The notes beneath the pieces are model-generated. The model did no database searches, had not been told where the DNA came from, and saw nothing but the letters and a program-made list of their open reading frames with translations. A DNA stretch of 64,000 bases from Streptomyces tendae (lineage in GTDB: Bacteria; Actinomycetota; Actinomycetes; Streptomycetales; Streptomycetaceae), in the NCBI RefSeq assembly GCF_008632955.1, contig NZ_CP043959.1, positions 6,510,001-6,574,000 of the forward strand, read 5' to 3'. The translations under genes and the position numbers were made by a program. Shown here in pieces: positions 44,017 to 52,869 of the stretch. Numbering within the stretch: position 1 is the stretch's first letter; the number at the start of each line of letters is the position of its first letter.

Positions 44017-44958
44017 GTGACCAATGACGTGAAGGAAATTTTCGGGAGTGGTTCGGCCGGTGCTCCGCCCGCCCCGCCCGCGCCCGCCGCCCTCGCGGCC
44101 AAGGTGCGCACGCTGGCCCCGTCGATGACCCGCTCCATGCAGCGCGTCGCCGAGGCCGTCGCCGCCGACCCGGCCGGCTGCGCGGCGCTCACGGTCACCG
44201 GCCTCGCCGAGCTGACCGGCACCAGCGAGGCCACCGTCGTCCGCACCGCCCGCCTGCTCGGCTACCCGGGCTACCGCGACCTGCGGCTCGCCCTGGCCGG
44301 TCTCGCCGCCCAGCAGCAGTCGGGGCGCGCCCCCGCCATCACCACGGACATCGCGGTGGACGACCCCATCGCCGACGTCGTGGCCAAACTCGCCTACGAC
44401 GAGCAGCAGACCCTCGCCGACACCGCCGCCGGGCTGGACACCGTCCAGCTCGCAGCCGCCGTGACCGCCCTCGCGGGCGCCCGCCGCACCGATGTGTACG
44501 GCGTCGGCGCGTCGGGGCTGGTGGCCCAGGATCTCACCCAGAAGCTGCTGCGCATAGGTCTGATGGCGCACGCCCACAGCGACCCGCACCTCGCCGTCAC
44601 CAACGCGGTGCAGCTGCGCTCCGGCGACGTGGCGATCGCGATCACCCACTCCGGTTCGACCGGGGACGTCATCGAGCCGCTCCGGGTGGCCTTCGAGCGC
44701 GGCGCCACGACGGTCGCGGTCACCGGCCGTCCCGACAGCCCCGTCACGCAGTACGCCGACCACGTCCTGACCACGTCCACGGCCCGCGAGAGCGAGCTGC
44801 GCCCGGCCGCGATGTCCTCCCGGACGGGCCAACTGCTCGTCGTGGACTGCCTGTTCGTCGGCGTCGCCCAGCGGACCTACGAAGCGGCCGCGCCGGCCCT
44901 GTCGGCCTCGTACGAGGCGCTGGCGCACCGGCACCGGGCGGGCCGCAGGAGTCCGTGA
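44017..44958 (+). CDS. RpiR/MurR-family transcriptional regulator
   Basis: 313 aa from GTG 44017. The N-terminal HTH_6 domain reads TRSMQRVAEAVAADPAGCAALTVTGLAELTGTSEATVVRTARLLG. The C-terminal SIS (sugar isomerase) domain binds phosphosugars: VYGVGASGLVAQDLTQKLLR, VAIAITHSGSTGDVIEPLR. It lies immediately upstream of murQ, so it is likely a MurNAc-6-phosphate-responsive regulator (MurR-like). The leader (43998-44016) is unusually AT-rich and lacks a ribosome site, so the mRNA may be leaderless. The repeats CTTTCA/TGAAGG flank the start. Confidence 0.92.
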   Translation: MTNDVKEIFGSGSAGAPPAPPAPAALAAKVRTLAPSMTRSMQRVAEAVAADPAGCAALTVTGLAELTGTSEATVVRTARLLGYPGYRDLRLALAGLAAQQQSGRAPAITTDIAVDDPIADVVAKLAYDEQQTLADTAAGLDTVQLAAAVTALAGARRTDVYGVGASGLVAQDLTQKLLRIGLMAHAHSDPHLAVTNAVQLRSGDVAIAITHSGSTGDVIEPLRVAFERGATTVAVTGRPDSPVTQYADHVLTTSTARESELRPAAMSSRTGQLLVVDCLFVGVAQRTYEAAAPALSASYEALAHRHRAGRRSP

Positions 44959-45061
44959 GGACACCCGCGCCCGTACCCGGCCGCGGCTGCCCGTGGCCGG
45001 CCGCGCGCCCCCGCCCCGCCCGTCCGTGTGCCGCCAGGACCCAGACCGAAAGACACCGCCC

Positions 45062-45997
45062 ATGACCTCCACCTCCCATGACCGTGATCTGCGCTCCCAG
45101 CTGGAGACCCTGACCACCGAGGCGTTCCGGCCGGAGCTGGCGGACGTCGACCGGCTGCCCACGCCCGAGATCGCGCGGCTGATGAACGCCGAGGACGCCA
45201 CGGTCGCGGGTGCCGTGGCCGAGCAGGTGCCGGCGATCGCCGCCGCCATCGACGCCGTGGCGGAGCGGATGGCCCGCGGCGGGCGTCTGGTCTACGCCGG
45301 CGCGGGCACCGCGGGACGGCTGGGCGTGCTGGACGCCTCCGAGTGCCCGCCCACCTTCAACACCGACCCGGCGCGGGTCGTCGGCCTGATCGCGGGCGGC
45401 CCGGACGCGATGGTCACGTCGGTCGAGGGCGCCGAGGACTCCCCCGAGCTGGCCGAGGCCGACCTGGACGCGCTGGGCCTCACCGCCGACGACACGGTGG
45501 TCGGCATCTCCGCCTCCGGCCGCACCCCCTACGCGGTCGGCGCCGTGACGTACGCCCGCGAGCGGGGCGCGCTCACCGTGGGGCTGTCCTGCAACCGGGG
45601 CAGCGCGCTCGCGGCGGCGGCCGAGCACGGCATCGAGGTCGTCGTCGGCCCGGAGTTCCTCACCGGCTCCACCCGCCTCAAGGCGGGCACGGCACAGAAG
45701 CTCGTACTGAACATGCTGTCGACGATCACGATGATCCGCCTCGGCAAGACCTACGGGAACCTGATGGTCGACGTGCGCGCCTCCAACGAGAAGCTGCGCG
45801 CCCGCTCCCGCCGCATCGTCGCCCAGGTCACGGGCGCGGACGACGCCGCCGTGGAGCGGGCCCTGGCCGCCACGGACGGCGAGGTCAAGCACGCGATCCT
45901 GGTGCTGCTGGCCGGGGTGGACGGGCCGACGGCCGCCCGGCTGCTCGACGAAGCCGACGGCCATCTGCGGGCGGCGCTGGCGGCCGCGGGGAGCTGA
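45062..45997 (+). CDS. murQ: N-acetylmuramic acid 6-phosphate etherase
   Basis: 311 aa. It cleaves the lactyl ether of MurNAc-6-phosphate to give GlcNAc-6-phosphate and D-lactate in peptidoglycan recycling. Family motifs are RLVYAGAGTAGRLGVLDASECPPTF, GISASGRTPYAVGAV, and NRGSALAAAAEHGIEVVVGPEFLTGSTRLKAGTAQK with its conserved Glu. It is placed directly after its likely RpiR regulator. The product feeds NagA, which is encoded about 15 kb downstream. Confidence 0.96.
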   Translation: MTSTSHDRDLRSQLETLTTEAFRPELADVDRLPTPEIARLMNAEDATVAGAVAEQVPAIAAAIDAVAERMARGGRLVYAGAGTAGRLGVLDASECPPTFNTDPARVVGLIAGGPDAMVTSVEGAEDSPELAEADLDALGLTADDTVVGISASGRTPYAVGAVTYARERGALTVGLSCNRGSALAAAAEHGIEVVVGPEFLTGSTRLKAGTAQKLVLNMLSTITMIRLGKTYGNLMVDVRASNEKLRARSRRIVAQVTGADDAAVERALAATDGEVKHAILVLLAGVDGPTAARLLDEADGHLRAALAAAGS

Positions 45998-46046
45998 CCG
46001 CCCGGCGCTGGGATACTGGAGCAGTCCCCCACCCGGAGAATCCACC

Positions 46047-46616
46047 ATGAACCACGCACAGCTCACCGCCCTGGGCCGGGCCCTGCGCGTGCTCGGTGAG
46101 CACGGCGAGGCCCTGTCCGCCGACACCACGGACGGCCGGCTGCACGAGGTACGGGCCGACCTGCGGCGGGCGCTGGACCTGCTGGAGGACAGCGTCACCA
46201 CGGCCGCGCCCAGCACCCGCTGCGCCGAGCATCCCACCGGACCGGTCGACGAGAGCGCCCCGGACCTGTGCCTGCTCTGCGAGACCCGGCGCCGCGCCGC
46301 CCGCCGCGCCGAGTTCAACGGTCCCGCCCCGCAGGCCCGCCCCGCCGACCCGGCGCCCTCCCGCTACGGGGTGCGCGGCGACCGCCCGCAGCCGCAGCAG
46401 CGCTGGCTGCCGGAGCTGTGGAACGGCCAGGCGTGGCAGCTGTGCGGGACCCCGCGCCGGGACCGGCACGAGGCGGAGCTGTTCGTCGCGGCCCAGCGGC
46501 GCGGACCCCACGCGGCGATGGCGTACCGGATCGTGCACGAGTTCACCGACTACGAGGTGCTGCGCGTCTGGGGCACCCCGGTCCGCGTCGACATCGAACC
46601 GATGGGGAACCTCTGA
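46047..46616 (+). CDS. Conserved actinobacterial hypothetical protein
   Basis: 189 aa from ATG 46047 (CGGAGAA upstream). A helical N-terminus (LRVLGEHGEALSADT; RRALDLLEDSVTTA) is followed by a cysteine pair (TRCAEHP and DLCLLCETRRRAARR) of possible zinc-ribbon type. The C-terminal domain (WLPELWNGQAWQLCGTPRRDRHEAELFVAAQRR) is aromatic-rich. I do not recognise a function. It starts 49 bp after murQ on the same strand and ends at a strong terminator, so it may belong to the same transcript. Confidence 0.75.
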   Translation: MNHAQLTALGRALRVLGEHGEALSADTTDGRLHEVRADLRRALDLLEDSVTTAAPSTRCAEHPTGPVDESAPDLCLLCETRRRAARRAEFNGPAPQARPADPAPSRYGVRGDRPQPQQRWLPELWNGQAWQLCGTPRRDRHEAELFVAAQRRGPHAAMAYRIVHEFTDYEVLRVWGTPVRVDIEPMGNL

Positions 46617-46658
46617 GGCCACCGGTCCGCACGGCCCCGTGAGCCGCGGCCACGGCAC

Positions 46659-46701
46659 ACGGCGGCCGCCGTCCCGGGGTCTGCGGGACGGCGGCCGCCG
46701 T
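46659..46701. terminator. Strong bidirectional terminator
   Basis: A perfect 17-bp stem joins ACGGCGGCCGCCGTCCC (46659-46675) to its complement at 46685-46701 with a 9-nt loop. It lies between convergent genes. Confidence 0.92.
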
Positions 46702-46720
46702 TCGCCCACCACACCGGGCG

Positions 46721-48205
46721 TTACGCCTTGGCGGGTTCCGCGGCCTCCGGTGCGCCGCCCTCGGCGACCGGCGCCTCCGCCTCGGCTGACCCCCGCTGCT
46801 TCGGGATGAACGCGGCGACGACGAAGCCCAGCAGCGCCGCGCCGGCACCGAGCGCGAGGACCGTGCGGAACGCGTCCTCGGACGGCAGCGCGTACGGACC
46901 GAACCGCGTGGTCATCTGCGCCAGGACGACACCGGCGACGGCGCTCGCCACGGAGGTGCCGATGGAGCGCATCAGGGTGTTGAGGCTGTTGGCGGCCCCC
47001 GTCTCGGAGGCGGGCACGGCACCCATGATCAGCGTGGGCATGGCGCCGTAGCAGAAGCCGATGCCGGCGCCGATGACGCAGGACGCCAGCACGAAGTGCC
47101 AGACCTCGCTCATCAGCGCGACGTTCAGCCCGTAGCCGGCGGCCACGATCAGCGCGCCGATCATCAGCGTCACCTTCGGCCCCCGGGCCCGGGAGACCAG
47201 CGCCGAGACCGGGGCCAGCGCCATCATCACCAGGCCGGACGGGGCCATGACCAGACCGGCGCTCAGCAGGGACTGGCCGAGACCGTAGCCGGTCTGCTCG
47301 GGCAGCTGCAGCACCTGCGGGATGACCAGCGACATGGAGAACATCGCGAAGCCGATCGCCACGGAGGCGAGGTTGGTGACCAGCACCTGGGGACGGGCCG
47401 TGGTGCGCAGGTCCACCAACGGGCGCTCGGTGCGCAGTTCGAAGAATCCCCAGGCGATCAGGACGACGACGGACGCGGCGAACAGGCCGAGCGTGGTGCC
47501 GCTGGACCAGCCCCAGTCCCCGCCCTTGGAGATCGCCAGCAGCAGGCAGATCAGTCCGGCTGCCATACCGGCCGCGCCCACCAGGTCGAAGCGTCCGCCG
47601 GTCCGCACCTTCGACTCGGGCACCAGCGCGAGGACCAGGACGAGCGCGACCACGCCGAGCGCGGCGGAGGTCCAGAACAGCGCGTGCCAGTCGAAGTTGT
47701 CGGCGATCAGCGCGGCGACGGGCAGACCGAGCGCGCCGCCGACGCCGAGCGAGGCGCTGATCATCGCGGTCGCCGAGCCGAGCCGCTCCGCCGGGAGTTC
47801 GTCACGCAGGATGCTGATGCCCAGCGGGATGACGCCGGAGGACAGACCCTGGAGGGCACGGCCGACGATCATCGGGGTCAGGGTGTCGCTGAACCCGGCG
47901 ACGACGGAGCCGACGACCAGCATGGCCATGCTGACCAGCAGCATGCGGCGCTTGCCGTACATGTCGCCGAGCCGGCCCATCATCGGGGTGGCGACGGCGG
48001 CGGCCAGCAGCGTGGCGGTGATGGCCCAGGCGGTGTCCGACGCCGAGGCGTTCAGGTACCGCGGCAGCTGTCCCACGATCGGGATGACCAGGGTCTGCAT
48101 CAGCGAGACCACGATGCCGCCGAATGCCAGGACGGGGACCACGGCACCCGTCCTGGGCGGCTCGGCGGTGCCGGTCGTGACGGATCTTTCGGGCGCGTCG
48201 GACAT
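46721..48205 (-). CDS. MFS multidrug transporter, DHA2 (14-TM) family
   Basis: 494 aa, with about fourteen hydrophobic helices as in EmrB/QacA-type exporters. Motif A is LGDMYGKRRMLL, motif C-like is GASLGVGGALGLPVAALIAD, and the D1-like N-terminus is LMQTLVIPIVGQLPRYL. It ends in an alanine/glutamate-rich tail. It lies downstream of a promoter region with the inverted repeat at 48259-48273; no regulator gene is adjacent. The substrate is unknown. Confidence 0.93.
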   Translation of the reverse strand: MSDAPERSVTTGTAEPPRTGAVVPVLAFGGIVVSLMQTLVIPIVGQLPRYLNASASDTAWAITATLLAAAVATPMMGRLGDMYGKRRMLLVSMAMLVVGSVVAGFSDTLTPMIVGRALQGLSSGVIPLGISILRDELPAERLGSATAMISASLGVGGALGLPVAALIADNFDWHALFWTSAALGVVALVLVLALVPESKVRTGGRFDLVGAAGMAAGLICLLLAISKGGDWGWSSGTTLGLFAASVVVLIAWGFFELRTERPLVDLRTTARPQVLVTNLASVAIGFAMFSMSLVIPQVLQLPEQTGYGLGQSLLSAGLVMAPSGLVMMALAPVSALVSRARGPKVTLMIGALIVAAGYGLNVALMSEVWHFVLASCVIGAGIGFCYGAMPTLIMGAVPASETGAANSLNTLMRSIGTSVASAVAGVVLAQMTTRFGPYALPSEDAFRTVLALGAGAALLGFVVAAFIPKQRGSAEAEAPVAEGGAPEAAEPAKA

Positions 48206-48258
48206 GAAGGAGTTCTCCGGATGAGTCAGCTCTGCTTGACTCAGGCAACTTTAAGTCC

Positions 48259-48273
48259 CTTGATTGACGCAAG
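48259..48273 (-). promoter_or_regulatory. Inverted-repeat operator upstream of MFS gene
   Basis: CTTG-N7-CAAG (CTTGATTGACGCAAG), with a related TTGACTCAGGCAA motif about 20 bp closer to the start (48237-48249). The local A/T richness marks this as the promoter/operator of the exporter. The repressor is not identified. Confidence 0.55.
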
Positions 48274-48336
48274 CAAATGAAAACGACGTGACAGTCGCAT
48301 GACATGCACCGCCCGGCACGCACCGCGCGAGAAAAA

Positions 48337-48370
48337 GGCGCGGTGCCCCCCAGCAAGGGGACACCGCGCC
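48337..48370 (-). terminator. Terminator hairpin after the Old Yellow Enzyme gene
   Basis: GGCGCGGTG (48337-48345) pairs with CACCGCGCC (48362-48370), with an inner CCCC/GGGG. Between it and 48484 lie short degenerate CGGCTCACGT repeats. Confidence 0.75.
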
Positions 48371-48483
48371 CGGCACCGGCCGAACCCGGTTCAGGTCGCT
48401 TCCGGCCGGTCGTCCCGCCGACCCGCGTTTCAGCTCACGCCGGCTCGGCTCACGTCGGCTCGGCTCGGCTCACGTCGGCTCGC

Positions 48484-49605
48484 TCAGCTCAGCGACGTGA
48501 GCGACGCCGCGTCGTACGCCTTCAGTTCGTCGAAGCGGCCGGCCAGGACCTTCGCCGCCCACGCGGGGTCCTGGAGGACCGCGCGGCCCACCGCGACCAT
48601 GTCGAACTCGTCGCGCTCCAGACGGTCGAGCAGGTCGTCGATCCCGCGCAGCCCGGCCCCCTCGCCCAGGAAGGCGCGCCCGAACTCCAGGCCGACCGAG
48701 CCGACGGTGACGGTGGGCCGCCCGGTCAGCTTGCGCGCCCAGCCGGCCAGGTTAAGGTCGGAGCCGTCGAACTCGGGGAGCCAGTAGCGGCGCGTGGACG
48801 CGTGGAAGGCGTCGACACCGGCCGTCGCCAGCGGGGCGAGGACCGCCTCCAGTTCCTGCGGGGTCTCGGCGAGCCGGGCGCCGTAGTGGTCGGCCTTCCA
48901 CTGCGAGAAGCGGAAGACCACCGGGAAGCCGGGCGACACGGCCGAGCGCACCGCCTGCACGATCTCGACGGCGAACCGGGTGCGGGCCACCGGGTCACCG
49001 CCGTAGGCGTCGGTACGGCGGTTGGTGCCGGCCCACAGGAACTGGTCGATGAGGTAGCCGTGGGCGCCGTGCAGCTCCACGCCGTCGAAGCCGATGCGCT
49101 CCGCGGCGGCGGCCGCCTCGGCGAACGCGGCGACGACCGCGTCGATGTCGGCCTGGGTCATGGCCGTGCCACCCTCGGTGCCGTCCAGGCGCAGGCCCGA
49201 AGGACCGACCGCCGGCGCCTCGGGGAACGGCGGCTGCCCCTGCTCGCGCACCATGCCGACGTGCCACAGCTGCGGCATGATCCGGCCCCCGGCCGCGTGC
49301 ACGGCCTCGGCGACCTTCGCCCAGCCCGCGAGCTGCTCCTCACCGTGGAACCGGGGGATCCGGTCGCTGATGCCCGCGGACGGATGGTCGACGTAGGTGC
49401 CCTCGGTGACGATCAGACCGATCCCGGCGGCGGCCCGGCGGGCGTAGTACGACACGACGTCCTCCCCCGGCACACCACCCGGCGAGAACTGACGGGTCAT
49501 GGGCGCCATGACGAGGCGGTTCGGCACGGTCAGCCCGTTGAGGGCGACCGGGCGGGCCAGGATGTCGGCGGCACGGCCGGTGGCTTCGGAGGCGGCGACG
49601 GTCAT
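48484..49605 (-). CDS. NADH:flavin oxidoreductase / Old Yellow Enzyme family
   Basis: 373-aa FMN-binding TIM barrel. Motifs are PNRLVMAPMTRQF, DGVELHGAHGYLIDQFLWAGTNRRTD, a middle HVG in MPQLWHVGM, and the phosphate-binding VAVGRAVLQDPAW near the C-terminus. Such proteins reduce activated alkenes. The ATG at 49605 has GAGGAG upstream. An inverted repeat at 49644-49657 in the promoter suggests a dedicated repressor encoded elsewhere. Confidence 0.92.
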   Translation of the reverse strand: MTVAASEATGRAADILARPVALNGLTVPNRLVMAPMTRQFSPGGVPGEDVVSYYARRAAAGIGLIVTEGTYVDHPSAGISDRIPRFHGEEQLAGWAKVAEAVHAAGGRIMPQLWHVGMVREQGQPPFPEAPAVGPSGLRLDGTEGGTAMTQADIDAVVAAFAEAAAAAERIGFDGVELHGAHGYLIDQFLWAGTNRRTDAYGGDPVARTRFAVEIVQAVRSAVSPGFPVVFRFSQWKADHYGARLAETPQELEAVLAPLATAGVDAFHASTRRYWLPEFDGSDLNLAGWARKLTGRPTVTVGSVGLEFGRAFLGEGAGLRGIDDLLDRLERDEFDMVAVGRAVLQDPAWAAKVLAGRFDELKAYDAASLTSLS

Positions 49606-49643
49606 CGGTGGGGGCTCCTCGCGATACTGGAGGGTATGTGTAC

Positions 49644-49657
49644 GTGCATGTATGCAC
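49644..49657. promoter_or_regulatory. Perfect inverted repeat GTGCAT-GT-ATGCAC
   Basis: Located 39 bp upstream of the Old Yellow Enzyme start within an unusually A/T-rich stretch (TATGTGTACGTGCATG...). The size suits a TetR- or HxlR-type repressor. It probably controls the enzyme gene in response to electrophiles. Confidence 0.7.
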
Positions 49658-49751
49658 TCACCGTGCTCGAACCGCCACGCACGCTCCGCCATTCCCGCCC
49701 CGCTCCCGTTCATCGCCGTGACACCGGTCACTCCGGCGGCATCCGGACACG

Positions 49752-49794
49752 CCGAAGGGCGGCACCCCCGCGTACGGGGAGTGCCGCCCTTCGG
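49752..49794 (-). terminator. Terminator after groEL
   Basis: CCGAAGGGCGGCAC (49752-49765) pairs with GTGCCGCCCTTCGG (49781-49794), and an inner CCCG/CGGG helix extends it. Confidence 0.9.
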
Positions 49795-49828
49795 ACCGTC
49801 GGACGGGTCCGAACCTGACGGGTCAGGC

Positions 49829-51451
<1,623 letters not shown>

Positions 51452-51579
51452 GTGAAGTGGTCCCTCCAGGACTGGGGGTGATTCCTTCGGACCGCGCCCG
51501 CGCCCGCGACGGACGGCTCGCCGGCCGTGTGGTTCCTTGCCCCACGTGACCTGGCGGGCCTCACCGACCCGGTCCTTCG

Positions 51580-51606
51580 TTGTCACTCTCACCTTCAGAG
51601 TGCTAA
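51580..51606 (-). promoter_or_regulatory. CIRCE element (HrcA operator), distal copy
   Basis: TTGTCACTC, 9 bp, then GAGTGCTAA. The right half is a perfect CIRCE arm; the left half differs at two positions. Confidence 0.9.
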
Positions 51607-51615
51607 CGCCAATGA

Positions 51616-51642
51616 TTAGCACTCGACCCCTGAGAGTGCAAG
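51616..51642 (-). promoter_or_regulatory. CIRCE element (HrcA operator), second copy
   Basis: TTAGCACTC, 9 bp (GACCCCTGA), then GAGTGCAAG. The left half is perfect. The two copies are 9 bp apart, so their inner arms also face each other. Confidence 0.92.
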
Positions 51643-51825
51643 GCACGCTCGCGATGCGGCGTCGTGGCGGGCGGACTCTTCGGGGCGGTTCGGCCCAGGC
51701 GTACCAAGGACTCGGGGCCGCTCTCAGCCGCGCGCGAACACGGCGCGCACGGCGCACTCGCCTGTCGCGCCCCTAGCGGGCTTCGAGCGCCGCCACGGGC
51801 GCGGCCCCGGGGTTGCGGGCACGAC

Positions 51826-51859
51826 GAAGGGCCCGCACCCCGAGAGGTGCGGGCCCTTC
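51826..51859 (-). terminator. Terminator after cspA
   Basis: A perfect 14-bp stem joins GAAGGGCCCGCACC (51826-51839) to GGTGCGGGCCCTTC (51846-51859) with a 6-nt loop. It lies just downstream of the cold-shock gene. Confidence 0.93.
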
Positions 51860-51894
51860 ACCGGCAGAAGATGTGCGTGCGGCTGGTAGCGCGT

Positions 51895-52098
51895 TCAGGC
51901 GGTGACGCGAACCATGTCGGCCTGCGGGCCCTTCTGACCCTGCGAGATCTCGAACTCGACCCGCTGGCCCTCTTCAAGGGTGCGGTAGCCGTCCATCTGG
52001 ATGGCGCTGTAGTGGACGAAAACATCCGCACCACCGTCGACCGCGATGAAGCCGTACCCCTTCTCCGCGTTGAACCACTTGACGGTGCCCTGAGCCAT
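51895..52098 (-). CDS. cspA: Cold shock protein (67 aa)
   Basis: Single cold-shock domain of the usual 67 aa, starting MAQGTVKWFNAEKGYGFIAVDGG (RNP-1) with DVFVHYSAI (RNP-2). ATG 52098 is chosen because GGGGAGTT lies at good spacing upstream; an upstream in-frame ATG at 52128 is not needed. It binds single-stranded nucleic acids and acts as an RNA chaperone. A long, AT-rich upstream region could supply a cold-responsive leader. Confidence 0.96.
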   Translation of the reverse strand: MAQGTVKWFNAEKGYGFIAVDGGADVFVHYSAIQMDGYRTLEEGQRVEFEISQGQKGPQADMVRVTA

Positions 52099-52528
52099 GC
52101 CTAACTCCCCTATTACTGGCCCTTGCACAGATCCACACTTCGCGGACCCGGGTCAGACCTCACCCCCCAACGGTTGGGGGCGTGCGCCGGAACGCGTCGA
52201 CCGCGGCTGAATGTATCTGTCCAACTGCCGTCTGCAACAGGTCAATCGGACGAGAAATCTGGACGCCACCGGTCCGGAATGTGGCAAGAATTCGCCAGAA
52301 TTCAGGGCAAGTCGGGCCGGGCGAAGGAGGCAAATGCCGCGAAAGGAGCCCGCACTTTGGCTACATCCAGTCGGGTCGGCGGCAGGAATTCAGGGTTCTC
52401 GATCAATGGATCGGGAGCGCGTTCCCCAACTCTACCGCGCTCAATCCCATGGAATTGCCCCCTCCGCATCTCTCACGGAAGGGGCAATGCCGCAAACGCT
52501 CGGTAACCGTCATTACCGAAGGTAATGA
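52099..52528. other. AT-richer 430-bp intergenic region with repeats; no clear gene
   Basis: The region lies between the cspA start and the sulfur-carrier stop. Open frames exist but lack coding character. It holds a palindrome CCCCCAAC-G-GTTGGGGG (52164-52180), three GAATTC hexamers (52288, 52298, 52386), and the direct repeat GAATTCAGGG at 52298 and 52386. Two hairpins near the right end serve the convergent-side operon (52454-52488 and TCATTACC-GAA-GGTAATGA, 52510-52528). An untranslated leader for cspA or a small RNA is possible. Confidence 0.6.
52454..52488 (-). terminator. Terminator of the thrC-like/sulfur-carrier operon
   Basis: ATTGCCCC (52454-52461) pairs with GGGGCAAT (52481-52488), and an inner TCCG/CGGA stem extends it, with single bulges between. 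It lies 41 bp after the sulfur-carrier stop codon. Confidence 0.85.
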
Positions 52529-52804
52529 TCAGCCTCCGGCGACCGCCGGGATGATCGACACGCCGGCCCCGTCCGGGGTGGCCGTCTCGAGGCCCTGCTC
52601 GAACCGCACGTCGTCGTCGTTCACGTAGACGTTGACGAACCGGCGCAGCTTGCCCTGGTCGTCCAGGACCCGGGCGGCGATGCCGGTGTGGTTCCTCTCC
52701 AGGTCCTTGATGACCTCGCCGAGGGTCCCGCCCTCGGCGGCGACCTCGGCCTGGCCACCGGTGTAGGTGCGCAGAATGGTAGGAATACGGACGGTAACGC
52801 TCAC
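52529..52804 (-). CDS. MoaD/ThiS-family ubiquitin-like sulfur carrier protein
   Basis: 91 aa of beta-grasp type. It has SVTVRIPTILRTYTGG at the start, GTLGEVIKDLERNHTGIAARVLDDQGKLRRFVNVYVNDDDVRF in the middle, and the C-terminus PAVAGG. The terminal Gly-Gly is exposed and ready for adenylation and thiocarboxylation by a MoeB/ThiF-type enzyme encoded elsewhere. It resembles CysO, which donates sulfur to a PLP enzyme in mycobacterial cysteine synthesis. It lies 65 bp downstream of the threonine-synthase-like PLP enzyme in a single operon ending in a terminator. Confidence 0.93.
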   Translation of the reverse strand: MSVTVRIPTILRTYTGGQAEVAAEGGTLGEVIKDLERNHTGIAARVLDDQGKLRRFVNVYVNDDDVRFEQGLETATPDGAGVSIIPAVAGG

Positions 52805-52869
52805 TTGGAACCTCCGGTCAGGATGAGAACCCAGGGGACTGGTCGCGGACGGGAACGGTGAGAAGGGCT

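Noticed and set aside
52182..52628. Plus-strand gene of 148 codons upstream of cspA
   Set aside because: It has no conserved motif, no ribosome site, and overlaps the sulfur-carrier gene; three frames are open here only because of local composition.
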